Assembly: GCA_016705005.1 (NCBI GenBank)
Contig: JADIZB010000016.1
Coordinates: forward strand, 1-18,287
Direction: 5' to 3'
DNA length: 18,287 bases
From: Bacteroidales bacterium
Lineage (GTDB): Bacteria; Bacteroidota; Bacteroidia; Bacteroidales; Lentimicrobiaceae
The translations under genes and the position numbers were made by a program. The notes beneath the pieces are model-generated. The model ran no database searches. It saw only the letters and a program-made list of their open reading frames with translations, and had not been told where the DNA came from. How positions within the stretch are numbered: the stretch's first letter is position 1; the number at the start of each line of letters is the position of its first letter. This document shows positions 7,193 to 16,083 of the stretch, piece by piece.

Positions 7193-10100
7193 TTACCTTT
7201 CTTCCAGATAAGTCCTGAGTTTACTGAACAATTCCGCCGGATTGAAGGGTTTGGAGATAAAGTCATTCATACCGGCAAGACTAATCTTCTCATGCACCTC
7301 CGATTTGGAAGAAGCCGTAAGTGCGATGATCGGAATAGAATTAAACGGCTCAACCCCACGTCCGCGGATTATGCTTGCTGTCTTATAACCATCCATTTCG
7401 GGCATCTGCAGGTCCATCAGAATCAACCGGTAATTCTCCTGATTGAGCATCTCTATGGCTTCCAGACCATTGACAGCTGAATCCACTTTAAGGTCCCACT
7501 CTTCCATAAATTTCCTGGCAATCAGCTCGTTGATCTTGTTGTCCTCAACCAGCAAAATACGCTGCCCGCCAAAAGTGTAATTTTCCATCTCGCGGTCGGC
7601 CGGTTCTTCCTGGAGCTTTCGGGTTTGCCCTTCGGGCATGGTTATCACAAAGGAAAACACGGAGCCTTCGCCCGATTCACTCTTCAAACGTATACTACTG
7701 CCGAGCATCTCGAGCAACTTGCTGGTAATAGCCAGACCAAGTCCCGTGCCGCCGTATTTCCGTGAAGTCTCGGACGAAGCCTGTGTAAAAGCCCCGAAAA
7801 TCCGCTGGTGCATTTCATCAGGAATACCTATACCAGTGTCAGAAACAATAAATTCAACATCCACTTTATCCACTTTCCGACCGGCAAGCCTTATTTCGAG
7901 CATAACTCCACCCTTATCGGTAAATTTAATGGCATTGCTCACCAGATTGTTCAGTATCTGAGCAATGCGGAGCGGATCGCTAACCACATAAAGCGGAAGC
8001 AATTCATCATACTCAAATCTGAATTCAATCCCTTTCTCTTTAGCCTTGTGGATCATTGAACTGTGCACCCCTCCGGCAAGGTTTTTCAGATTGAAATTAA
8101 TGGCTTCAATTACCAGTTTTCCGGCTTCTATTTTGTTGAGATCAAGTACATCATTGATGAGCCCAAGAAGGTTTTCGGCCGAAAACTTCAGGATCTTCAG
8201 ATCTTCAAGCTGTTCGGGCCTTGGGTTGTCGCGCATGAGCAAATGGGTAATCCCGATCACGGCATTCATTGGTGTACGTATCTCATGGCTCATCACCGAA
8301 AGAAACTGTGATTTAGCCTTAGCAGCTTCTTCAGCCTGGTTCTTGGCCTGTTCAAGCTCTTTGTTTTTCAGGCTCAGGGCCTCGTTTTTATGGCTGATCC
8401 ACTTGTTCTGCTGTTCGATCTGATCACGCTGGTTCACAATTTCCTGCGTCCTGTCGGTAATAATCTGCTCAAGCTTCTCATTGTCAATTCTTAACCGACG
8501 CGAATGACGTCGTGTAATCAGCATCAAAAAAAGTACGAATACTGACAGTACCAGTAAGATCACATACCAGCGTTCATACCAGATGCGGTTAACCCTGAAA
8601 CTGATCAGGGCCGGATCACTGTTTAGAAAATTTCCTGTCTGCCGCGCCCTGATCTTCAAAACGTAACTTCCGGGTTTCATACTCCCCAGCACGATATCAC
8701 CGTCATCAGGAATTATAACCCAGGCAGTATCTACACCTTCGATCCACCGCTCATACTTCAGGTATTTGGCCGGAAATTCAGGCGACGATACCTTCAGGTT
8801 CACAAATCCCTTATTGCTGAATTCAAAGGATTCAGGATTGACTTTATCAACCAGCACATTATTGATCATCAGACTTCTGATACCCGGACTCATGGTCTTC
8901 CTCGGATGCATCAGCGGGAGGAGACTGCCAGTCCGGCGACTGTTCCTACCCAAAGACGGTTGCGACTGTCAACCATCAGCCCCCGGTACGATACCGTTTT
9001 GGCAGGCAGTCCGGTGCGTTCGTTAAACGACATCAGATTTCCATTGCGGTAACGATGTAACCCCTGGTTGTTGGCGAACCAGACATAGCCAAGAGAATCG
9101 ATGGCAACCGCCTTTACTGAGTTCCCCGTTAAACTTCCCAGGTCCACCCTGTTGTAACTTCCCTTGTGAAGCCATATCAGCCCGAAGGAAGTGCCAAGCC
9201 AGATGTCGTTGCTGCGAGGAGCGCATACTATATCGTTGACATTGATGTCAATGTTGCGTTCAAATTCAATTCTTTCACTCAGATTAATAAACTTATCAAT
9301 ATAAGGATTGTACACCATCAGAAAACTTGAATCGGTCATCCCACCTGCATACAACTCACCGGACCCTGAAATCGTGAGCGCAATGGCCCTTGATAACAAA
9401 CCTTCACCCAGACCATAAAATCGTGTAGTAAAATCAGGCAATATCCTGATAATGCTGGTATTTACATCCTGACAAGCCCAGATGCTGCCATCACGGTCCT
9501 TAACCATCTTAAAGACAGCCCTTCCTTGAGCGCTGAAATCAAAACGTTTGATCACTTTGCCTGTAAAGGTTGTATAGGTAACAGCCCCATCCGCATCGGC
9601 GAGCCACAATCCGTTTTTATCAGGGATCACCTGCAACACAACAGTGTTTGTTGTAAAGATCCGGGTTGCAGAAACCCTGGAACCTGCCTCTGCCTTAAAA
9701 ACAGCACTACCATCAGTAAAATAAACCACATCCTTCTGTCCGCTGCTGATGTGCTGGATGTAAGCATTGGTAAAAGTATGAAAGGGACTCCCGAAAAGGG
9801 TTTCCTGCAAAAGTATAATTCCAATGTCGGCAGCAATCCAAAGGTTATTTTCGGGGTCAACATACAAATGACTCACATCCTTTTCAGAAAACCGGCCTAA
9901 GGATTCAATTGAGTACTCCCCTTTCGCGTAGGTGTTGATCGTGAACAGACCATTAGACCATGTACCGGCGAAAACAGTCCCTTTTTTATCTCTGGCCATG
10001 TATGAGATTTCAAGCGGACTGATCTGTTTAAGGCTGATCACTTTTCCGGATTTGTCCATAATCATCTCAAACAGACCTTCGCGGGTGGCAATAAACAACA

Positions 10101-10779
10101 TACCAGGGGCGAAGTTAAAGGCAGCATGTACCCCGGTTATCAGATGAGGCAGCGCCACCGGTTTAAAACTGTCGGTTCCTTCATGATATAAAAACACCAA
10201 ACCGGTTTCGGAAACAGCGATCAGGTTGCCATTCCCGTCATCAGCAAAAGAAAAGGACCGGTTAAAATTATTGGTTGCCACACCCAAACCGGGCACGTAG
10301 GATTTGAACCCCTTTTCTGTATACCGGAAAATCCTGAAATTATCGGAAAGCCATACCCTGCCTGCCGCATCACTGAAAAGCATTTTCGGGTACCACATGG
10401 TGGAATCATTCTGTTTAACCGACCCACGGGCAATGGTTTCGAACTGAACCAAACCAGCCTTGTCGGTGACGCGTGCCACACCCATATCGGTGGTAACCAA
10501 TATTCTGCCATCGGGCAGCGCAAGCACTGACTTGGCATAAATTCCGGGAAGTTCGTCGCTGAAGAGCCTGAAATCACGACCATCGAACCGCACCAGACCT
10601 TCGTCGGTGGCAGCCCAAACAATTCCGTTGTGGCCGGTGGCGATTGATTTAACCAGGGGTGAGGGCAGCCCTTCTTCTTCCGTATAACGGGTAAACAGCA
10701 TCGACTGACCGATGACAGCTACCTGGGAAACAAACGCAAGCAACAAAAAAAGAAGGATCTTTTTCAACAGCAATGTCAT
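7193..10779 (-). pseudogene. Hybrid sensor histidine kinase with double beta-propeller, one frame change
   Basis: This is a membrane hybrid kinase of about 1,195 residues, read leftward from the ATG at 10779. A signal peptide (MTLLLKKILLFLLLAFVSQV) is followed by about 12 two-component-regulator propeller repeats with motifs such as GIVWAATDEGLVRF, NNLWIAADIGIILL and RLWVGTVAGLAVSS. That is enough for two periplasmic seven-bladed propellers. A Y_Y_Y domain precedes one membrane helix (VILLVLSVFVLFLMLI). Inside are a coiled coil, HisKA (His in MSHEIRTPMN), HATPase (NLVSNAIKF, DTGIGIP, GGTGLGLAI) and a C-terminal receiver with Asp in LILMDLQMP. There is no AraC helix-turn-helix, unlike classic HTCS proteins. 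A frame change near 8911-8925 splits it. Adding one C to a CCC run would restore GLAVSSPLMHPRK. The propeller half alone runs 8911-10779 and the kinase half 7193 to about 8925. I chose 10779 because the upstream in-frame extension lacks a signal peptide and overlaps ssrA. Confidence 0.9.
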
Positions 10780-10842
10780 GAAGCGGAAGCTTATAACAAT
10801 TATTAAATGTACAAAGTTCTCCCTTGTTATCTGATTTATGAC

Positions 10843-10850
10843 TAATTTTG
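10843..10850 (+). promoter_or_regulatory. Probable ssrA promoter, -7 element
   Basis: TAATTTTG matches the Bacteroidota -7 consensus TAnnTTTG and lies 12 bp upstream of the tmRNA 5' end at 10863, the expected spacing. The -33 TTG match is uncertain; a TTG at 10824-10826 is closer than the usual 19-21 bp. It sits in the 83-bp divergent gap between ssrA and the kinase gene. Confidence 0.65.
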
Positions 10851-10862
10851 CCGAATGTAACC

Positions 10863-11231
10863 GGGGATGACCGGTTTTGACAGCAAGGAAGTGGTATTGT
10901 AAGCATGCCGGGCGTTGTAGGAGTGGCCCGTTAATCCCAACCTGCACAGCCAACAAATGGCAACGATTACAATTACGCGTTAGCCGCTTAATCAAGGATT
11001 AAGCCGCTTTCTGCTCCCCGGGAAGCTTCGCGTGGCCGCGTTCCGGTACGGGCATCACAAATGCCGCGATAAGACAGGTAAGGCCCTGGTGCCTGTTCGA
11101 AAACCAAAAGGAATACGGAACCTGTTGGGCGGTTTTCTCCCTGCAGGCTCCCGACAATCAACTGAAAACTAAGCTTGTAGAAAGCACTATTGCTGCTTGT
11201 TTTGGACCTGGTTCGACTCCCGCCATCTCCA
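10863..11231 (+). ncRNA. ssrA: Transfer-messenger RNA (tmRNA), ssrA
   Basis: tmRNA rescues stalled ribosomes and tags the unfinished protein for proteolysis, working with SmpB. The gene is in one piece, 369 nt. The 5' end GGGGATGACCGGTTTTGACA is the classic tmRNA start, and its first seven bases pair with CATCTCC at 11224-11230 (one G-U). The tag frame at 10959-10991 encodes GNDYNYALAA and a TAA stop, so with the charged alanine the tag is A-GNDYNYALAA. An 8-bp hairpin (GCTTAATC/GATTAAGC) overlaps the tag stop. The T-loop TTCGACT is present, but the 5' side of its stem reads CCTGG against CCCGC, giving poor pairing. Loss of one G from a GGG run would improve it. CCA is not encoded after A11231. 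A terminator follows at once. The 3' end is duplicated at 12609-12667. Confidence 0.96.
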
Positions 11232-11268
11232 CAAAAAAGCCCGGAAGCGAAAGCCTGCGGGCTTTTTG
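11210..11268 (+). repeat. Proximal copy of ssrA 3'-end direct repeat (attL-like)
   Basis: This segment covers the T-loop and acceptor side of ssrA plus its terminator. It recurs without gaps at 12609-12667, identical at 53 of 59 positions, and the last 34 positions are identical. The copies lie 1,399 bp apart in direct orientation, bracketing the MITE-like repeat and the DinD-like gene. The 3' end of ssrA is a well-known integration site for phages and islands. The att reading is inference because no integrase is present. Confidence 0.75.
11234..11267 (+). terminator. Terminator of ssrA
   Basis: AAAAAGCCCG (11234-11243) pairs perfectly with CGGGCTTTTT (11258-11267) around a 14-nt loop, with a five-T tail, starting three bases past the tmRNA end. 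The remaining gene-free stretch to 11740 is AT-rich and holds only the MITE-like repeat. Confidence 0.93.
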
Positions 11269-11497
11269 ATTTACAGTTGATAAGTTCACAATAGAGAAAC
11301 ATAAAAAATCTGTAAATTTGATTTCTGTTGGTATTATCATTAACATTTTTTGTCCCCGTTGGTTATCGTTGATTTGATTGAAGCCTATATATCTGATTTT
11401 GAAGGAAACCTTAGTTGACAAAATATTGTCTGAGGTCAGGGATTCTGGGTAATCGATTAAAAATATCACTATTGTCAGATTAAAATTAAAAAAGAGA

Positions 11498-11625
11498 TTG
11501 CCACGAACCTGCCAGCCGGCAGGCTGGGACTCTAAGACTCTAAGCCTGCCTGGTCGGCAGACAGGTTACACAAAATGAGTAAAATAAATATGTGAACCTT
11601 TGTGCCATTAGTGCCTTTGTGGCAA
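11498..11625. repeat. MITE-like intergenic repeat with inverted ends
   Basis: The ends TTGCCACGAA (11498-11507) and TTTGTGGCAA (11616-11625) are inverted repeats matching at nine of ten positions. Inside are two GC-rich hairpins: CCTGCC/GGCAGG with loop AGCC at 11508-11523, and CTGCC/GGCAG with loop TGGTC at 11546-11560. An 8-nt tandem ACTCTAAG x2 lies between them, and GTGCCATTAGTGCCTTTGTG lies near the right end. I recall similar sequences scattered between genes in many Bacteroidota, but only one copy is here. It encodes no protein. It lies within the gene-free stretch 11269-11740. Confidence 0.6.
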
Positions 11626-11740
11626 AAAAAGAAAGTAAGGTGTATATTATTGAAATCTTCGGAAACCCATAGTAAAAAGCGATCGACTCATATTCAACTT
11701 TTTTTCCCGGACAACTATGTAAAAATATATCAAATAAAAA

Positions 11741-12601
11741 ATGAGCAAGAAAACCAGTATTAAACTATTTGAAAGTAAGCAGGTCCGTTCCGTTTGGGAC
11801 TCAGTGGCTGAGAAATGGTTTTTTTCGATTGTGGATATTATTGAAGCACTGACTGGCACAGACCGACCACGTAAGTATTGGAGTGATTTAAAATCAAAGA
11901 TGAAAAAGGAAGGCAGCGAACTGTCCGAAAAAATCGGACAGATGAAACTTGCATCAGAAGATGGAAAAATGCGCCTTACTGATGTAGCCGATACTGAAAC
12001 ACTTTTTCGTTTAATTCAATCAATTCCATCTCCCAAAGCTGAGCCATTTAAACTTTGGATTGCCAAAGTAGCCCGCGAGCGGATTGATGAAATTGAAGAC
12101 CCTGAGATTGGCATTGACCGTTTGATGGAAACTTATCTGCGAAAAGGTTATTCAAAAGAATGGATTAACCAACGGCTTAAGAGTATCGAAATAAGGAAGG
12201 AACTTACAGATGAATGGGAAAAACGTGGTGTAGAAAAAGGACAGGAATTTGCAATTCTAACGGATGATATTACTCAGGCCTGGAGTGGTTTTACAACAAA
12301 AGAATATAAGGAGTTTAAAGACCTGAAGAAGGAAAACCTTCGCGACCATATGTCGAACCTGGAACTGGTTCTGAATATGCTCGCTGAAGCCACAACTACT
12401 GAAATATCCAAAGAAAAGAAACCCAAAACATTTCCTGAAAACAGAAAAATTGCAAAGCAAGGCGGAACCATCGCAGGAAACACCCGAAAGGAGATCGAAG
12501 AAAAATCAGGCAAACCGATTGTGACCCGCAAAAATGCAAAGCATCTGAATAAAAAACCAGACAAAAATGCATTGGGGGACCCAGATAAAATCAAGGAATA
12601 A
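11741..12601 (+). CDS. BRO-N domain protein, DinD-like / phage antirepressor family
   Basis: The protein has 286 residues. Residues about 5-115 resemble the BRO N-terminal domain of phage antirepressors and baculovirus BRO proteins: KLFESKQVRSVWD, then a hydrophobic IVDIIEALTG helix, and MRLTDVADTETLFRLIQSIP with PKAEPFKLWIA. The second half resembles E. coli DinD (DNA-damage-inducible protein D): KEFKDLKKENLRDHMSNLEL (191-210), LAEATTTE, and a late GGTIAGNTRKEIEEKSGKP block. The Lys-rich tail (268-286) is probably flexible. DinD inhibits RecA filament activity in E. coli; whether this protein does so is unknown. The ATG at 11741 gives the expected N-terminus. The frame is intact and the gene is more AT-rich than the dnaJ region. 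It stands alone between the two ssrA 3'-end copies, with no phage or integrase genes nearby, which suggests transfer. Confidence 0.82.
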   Translation: MSKKTSIKLFESKQVRSVWDSVAEKWFFSIVDIIEALTGTDRPRKYWSDLKSKMKKEGSELSEKIGQMKLASEDGKMRLTDVADTETLFRLIQSIPSPKAEPFKLWIAKVARERIDEIEDPEIGIDRLMETYLRKGYSKEWINQRLKSIEIRKELTDEWEKRGVEKGQEFAILTDDITQAWSGFTTKEYKEFKDLKKENLRDHMSNLELVLNMLAEATTTEISKEKKPKTFPENRKIAKQGGTIAGNTRKEIEEKSGKPIVTRKNAKHLNKKPDKNALGDPDKIKE

Positions 12602-12608
12602 CCTATAG

Positions 12609-12667
12609 GGTTCGAATCCATCCATGTCCACTGAAAAGCCCGGAAGCGAAAGCCTGCGGGCTTTTTG
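12609..12667 (+). repeat. Distal copy of ssrA 3'-end direct repeat (attR-like)
   Basis: This is the second copy of 11210-11268, starting eight bases after the stop of the DinD-like gene. Six substitutions lie in the first 25 positions and none in the last 34. It retains TTCGA and CCAT-TCCAC, so it is recognisable as a tRNA-like 3' end, but no tmRNA or tRNA 5' part precedes it. The expected product of site-specific integration at ssrA is exactly such a displaced fragment. Alternatives are a partial ssrA duplication or a tRNA fragment carrying the same terminator. Confidence 0.72.
12634..12666. terminator. Duplicated ssrA-type terminator, shared by convergent genes
   Basis: AAAAGCCCG (12634-12642) pairs with CGGGCTTTT (12657-12665), with the same stem and loop as the ssrA terminator. 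It lies 32 bp past the DinD-like gene and downstream of the convergent DUF1801 gene. It has T-runs on both strands (five and four), so it could stop both. Confidence 0.85.
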
Positions 12668-12788
12668 TATTTTATAAACAGGATTTATGATAATAATCAC
12701 AATTTTGCTGTAATCCACCGTTTAACTCTACCGGAAAGTTGTGGCTTCCTTTCAATTGACTACCATTAGAATTACGGCTGGCGGTATT

Positions 12789-13178
12789 TTATTCCGCAGC
12801 AATCATCCAATCGCTGATAACCTCTTCGAGGCCCGGTCTGGCAATGATTATTTCATCCGTATTTTTAAACGATGCAACAGCCCTGTCATTTTCTTTCCAC
12901 ACGAGTAATCCCGTTTTGTCCTTAATCAATTTTTCTTCCGGCTGTTTTATTTTCTTCGCCCCCCGGTGAAAAATCAACTGAATCAGTTTCGGGGGCTGAA
13001 TTCTCATGGTCAGCCGGTCCTGATCGTTGTAGCAATAGTTGGGACCGTTCCATTTAATGTTTTCAGTCAATCCTGCATCTGAACCAAGTATGATCTGACG
13101 CAAAAGCTCAATTTCAGCCCGCAAAGGGTGATTTAATCCATCCAGGAACTTTGTTACTTCGCTGTTCAGTGTGCTCAT
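12789..13178 (-). CDS. DUF1801 (YdhG-like) domain protein
   Basis: This small cytoplasmic protein of 129 residues belongs to the DUF1801 family, structurally related to YdhG/iron-chaperone-like folds but without an established function here. Visible family features are the helix around FLDGLNHPLRAEIELLRQII, the core TENIKWNGPNYCYND (about 38-52), RLTMRIQPPKLIQLIFHRGA in the middle, and the ending RPGLEEVISDWMIAAE. It has no signal peptide or membrane segment. The gene starts 21 bp after the stop of the upstream T9SS propeller gene on the same strand, so co-transcription is possible, though no functional link is evident. The frame is intact. Confidence 0.8.
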   Translation of the reverse strand: MSTLNSEVTKFLDGLNHPLRAEIELLRQIILGSDAGLTENIKWNGPNYCYNDQDRLTMRIQPPKLIQLIFHRGAKKIKQPEEKLIKDKTGLLVWKENDRAVASFKNTDEIIIARPGLEEVISDWMIAAE

Positions 13179-13199
13179 TTCTGATGTCTTGTTTTCTGG

Positions 13200-15030
13200 T
13201 TATTGTTTAATAAACCTTCTTACTGTATAACCTTGTTTATTTTTAATGCCTAATGCATAAATCCCGCTTGCCAGATTTGTAAGGTCAATCTGGGTTTCAG
13301 GAGATCGTAATGAAATGCGTCTGATGAAACGGCCATCCATGCCCATGATTTCAATGTCGGTGTTTTCATAGTTCACGAGTTCAATATTCAATTTGTCCTT
13401 TGCCGGATTCGGATAAACACGAACACCGGAAAAATCAGATTCACATTCCTTTGCACCGACTACCTCATCCAGCGATCGCGCCCATACACCCTTACCGCGG
13501 GTTCCCGCATAAATATTTGTTTCATCCACTGTCAGTGCCCTGACTTCTGTAAGGGCCAGGCCTGTGTTGATTTTCGACCAGTGGCCACCGTTATCTGTTG
13601 ACTGATGAACCCCATCGGGGTCAGTACCTGCAAAAACAGAGGAACCACGCATTGCAAATGCATATACCCTACTTGATGAAAACACCCCGGATGCATGCGT
13701 CCAATAGCCTCCATGGTCATAGGAAATATAGATACCACCAACTTCCGTTCCGGCAAGCACCGTTTCTCCGGTAATGATCAGCGACAGAATTCGTTTATTC
13801 CCGATATTTGCATCCATATGGGTCCAGTGGAGGCCGTTATCCGATGATCCATACACCCCGTCATAGGTCCCTGCATAAATATAACCTCCTCCGGCAGCCA
13901 ATGACTCAACGCCGGGCAGATCACCGACCAGTTCTGTCCAGGAAACACCATTGTTACCGGTTGAAAAAACCTTTCCGTCCATGGTTCCGGCATACACCAT
14001 GTTGTCTCCCGCAGCCAGCGCTGTAATATAAAGGTCTGAAAGCCCCTGGTTCCTCCGGGTCCATGTCTGACCGTAGTTTTCGGATATAAAAACTCCACTG
14101 CTGAACGTTCCGGCAAACGCAACAGAACCGTTTACAGCCAGTTCAGTAACATAGGTGTCGCCGATGCTGTCGTTTGTGAAATCCCAGACGGACCCGCCGT
14201 CCAGCGTGGTATAAAGTTCACCTGCAAGGTTGGTACCTGCAAAAACAGCCGGCCCGCAGGAGGCCAACGCCGTTAACTCGGTATTGCTGACACCCACCGA
14301 CAGCCAATCCTGACCTGCATCGGTCGATAAGAGTATTCCTATTCCATTGGTATTATAGTGATCTCCTGTGCCTGCAAAAAGATTCGTCTCAAATGATGCA
14401 ACCGATTGAATGCGAACACCTCCCGTGCCGGAGGTAACCCCCAGGTCAACAGCTGTCCAGCTTGCAGCACTGTCAACAGAGGCGAACAAACCTACAGCCG
14501 TACCTGCGTAAAGTGTTGAACCGGCAACAGCCAGTGACAGAATTGAGGGATATTCGTTGGCAGATACATCAAAAGGCAGGCCGTTGTTGACAGCTGTCAA
14601 CTCCGTGATCGTAAGAAACATAAATTCCGTCTTCAGTATAGTTCATCCCACGTCCGGTGCCGGCAATAAGGCAACTTCCGGTATTCACCATTGCATTCAC
14701 GCTCAGGTACTGCAGCCCGCTGAGTGTCCAGTGCTGCCCGTCATCTGCCGACAGAAACACACCGTTGTAGGTGCCGGCAAATACCCCGGTTTCATCGGTA
14801 ACAAACGACCGGACATCGGGATAATTGATGCCCGCATTGGATTGTACCCAGTTTATCCCGTTGTCACCGGAGAGATAAATGGCATAGTTTGACCCGGCGA
14901 ACAGGGTATTACCGTTCCTGGCGAAACAATTGATGATGCCCCCGTAAGGGCCATGGGTTTGCTGCCATTGTGCGTTGACCATGTGCGAAAAACCAAGAAT
15001 GGCGAGAATGAGCAGTGCAATTCTTTTCAT
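13200..15030 (-). pseudogene. Secreted ASP-box beta-propeller protein with T9SS sorting domain, one frame break
   Basis: This is an extracellular or surface protein of about 610 residues, read leftward from the ATG at 15030. A signal peptide (MKRIALLILAILGFSHMVNA) is followed by about 12 repeats of roughly 42 residues. Each holds an [F/Y]AGT strand and an ASP-box-like S-x-D-x-G-x-x-W, for example FLSADDGQHW, FSTGNNGVSW and YGSSDNGLHW. This resembles sialidase/photosystem-stability-type propellers. The last 75 residues or so (VRVYPNPAKDKLNIEL to VRRFIKQ) are a type A T9SS C-terminal sorting domain, so export needs the type IX machinery. A frame break near 14585-14600 splits it. A net loss of two bases fits: GGAGTTGACA instead of something like GGAAGTTGGACA, which would restore SYDHG...WTAVNNGLP. 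The catalytic residues of a sialidase are not evident, so the role is unknown, perhaps binding or scaffolding. Confidence 0.85.
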
Positions 15031-15327
15031 TGGGCTGGTATTTTATGGCGATAATACAAATTTCTCAGTAAAACGGATAATCCTTGTAACTTTTTATTTC
15101 TGATCAGGCCTTTATTAATCCGGAACCCTTGCCTATAATTCCCTTTATAATTATTTTATAAGTTTCAGGATTTTTCAGATCAACCATACAATCATGAACT
15201 GATTGTTAAAATCCGGATAAAATCAGGAATGGATGGGTTTCTCCGAAAGTTTTTATTCAGAACATTACATTACCCGTCATACAATTGATTCATAAGGATT
15301 CAGTCAGCACAGGGATACAGGGCACGG

Positions 15328-15945
15328 CTATTTTATTGGGACGGCAATTCCTACACCTTCAGTTGAAGATTTTATGCTCAACCGATCATTGAATTTCAAC
15401 AAATTCCCAGCTTTTCTGGCATTTGAAAATGATATTACATGAAAGATAAAACCCACAAAGCCAACACCTACACCTGCATATATAAAGTTTTCCGGCTTCT
15501 TAATCTCTTTGTCTTTCATCATATTGGGCAAAGAAATAATTACCATACTTAACCCCTCAAGGGCTAATCCTATTTGAGCCAGGGTGGCAAAATTGACTAA
15601 TTCATTTCCAATTTCCTCGAATGGGGAAGCTGAGGGATTGACTAAACCACTTTGAGAAGGTGTTAACCTACGCGAGTAAGAACCAATATGTTTCGGAATA
15701 TAACTGTCTGCCAGATATAGTCCTCCATTCCAAAAGTACTGGTAAACATGACCTATTGAAATTATAGAAACTTCTTCATTACCGGGTGTTGTATAAATAA
15801 TTGACTGAAATTTACCATTCAGTTCAATGATCTTACAGGGTATCTTCACTTTACTATTGGTTATGATGGTATCCATCGCCACCTGGCCCCTTGTGTAAAG
15901 GCCAAGGACAACAAAAAGGACTATGAGCAGGGATTGTTTTTTCAT
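15328..15945 (-). CDS. Hypothetical exported/membrane protein
   Basis: The protein has 205 residues and I do not recognise a family. It begins with a signal peptide or anchor (MKKQSLLIVLFVVLGLYTRG, then QVAMDTIIT). The middle has IPCKIIELNGKFQSIIYTT, resembling the start of secreted Bacteroidota proteins that respond to a property string, but this is not diagnostic. Two hydrophobic segments follow: LAQIGLALEGLSMVIISL at about 122-139 and FIYAGVGVGFVGFIFHVI at about 153-170. A polar tail ends VGIAVPIK. The topology suggests an inner-membrane protein with a periplasmic N-terminal domain. It is preceded by 138 bp of AT-rich spacer and separated from the next gene downstream by 297 bp (15031-15327) in which I see nothing. 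Confidence 0.65.
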   Translation of the reverse strand: MKKQSLLIVLFVVLGLYTRGQVAMDTIITNSKVKIPCKIIELNGKFQSIIYTTPGNEEVSIISIGHVYQYFWNGGLYLADSYIPKHIGSYSRRLTPSQSGLVNPSASPFEEIGNELVNFATLAQIGLALEGLSMVIISLPNMMKDKEIKKPENFIYAGVGVGFVGFIFHVISFSNARKAGNLLKFNDRLSIKSSTEGVGIAVPIK

Positions 15946-16004
15946 GATATATAATTAAAAAATTTTGTTTAAAAACAAGTAAATTATTTTTTTAAGGAGT
16001 ATAC

Positions 16005-16018
16005 ATAGGAGGTCCTAT
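16005..16018. other. Short palindrome upstream of the hypothetical membrane gene
   Basis: ATAGGA (16005-16010) and TCCTAT (16013-16018) form an inverted repeat around GG, about 60 bp upstream of the start at 15945. It could be an operator or a chance palindrome in AT-rich DNA. Confidence 0.2.
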
Positions 16019-16083
16019 AGTAATTACGGTTTTTGAAATTTACTATGTTTTTTACTAACAATTAAGGAGAAAGGGGCATAAGA

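Noticed and set aside
10988..11469. Minus-strand ORFs of 104 and 103 residues (GDGGSRTRSKTSSNSAFYKL and an overlapping one)
   Set aside because: They lie antisense to the 3' half of the tmRNA and its terminator, a common source of false hypothetical proteins.
12605..12631. A separate tRNA gene ending in TTCGAATCC...CATGTCCA
   Set aside because: No 5' acceptor strand, D-arm or anticodon arm lies upstream; the preceding bases are the DinD-like coding sequence. The ungapped match to the ssrA 3' end explains it better.
12506..12718. Minus-strand ORF with KARRLSLPGFSVDMDGFEP
   Set aside because: It is the antisense reading of the duplicated ssrA 3' end and terminator; the same peptide appears at the first copy.
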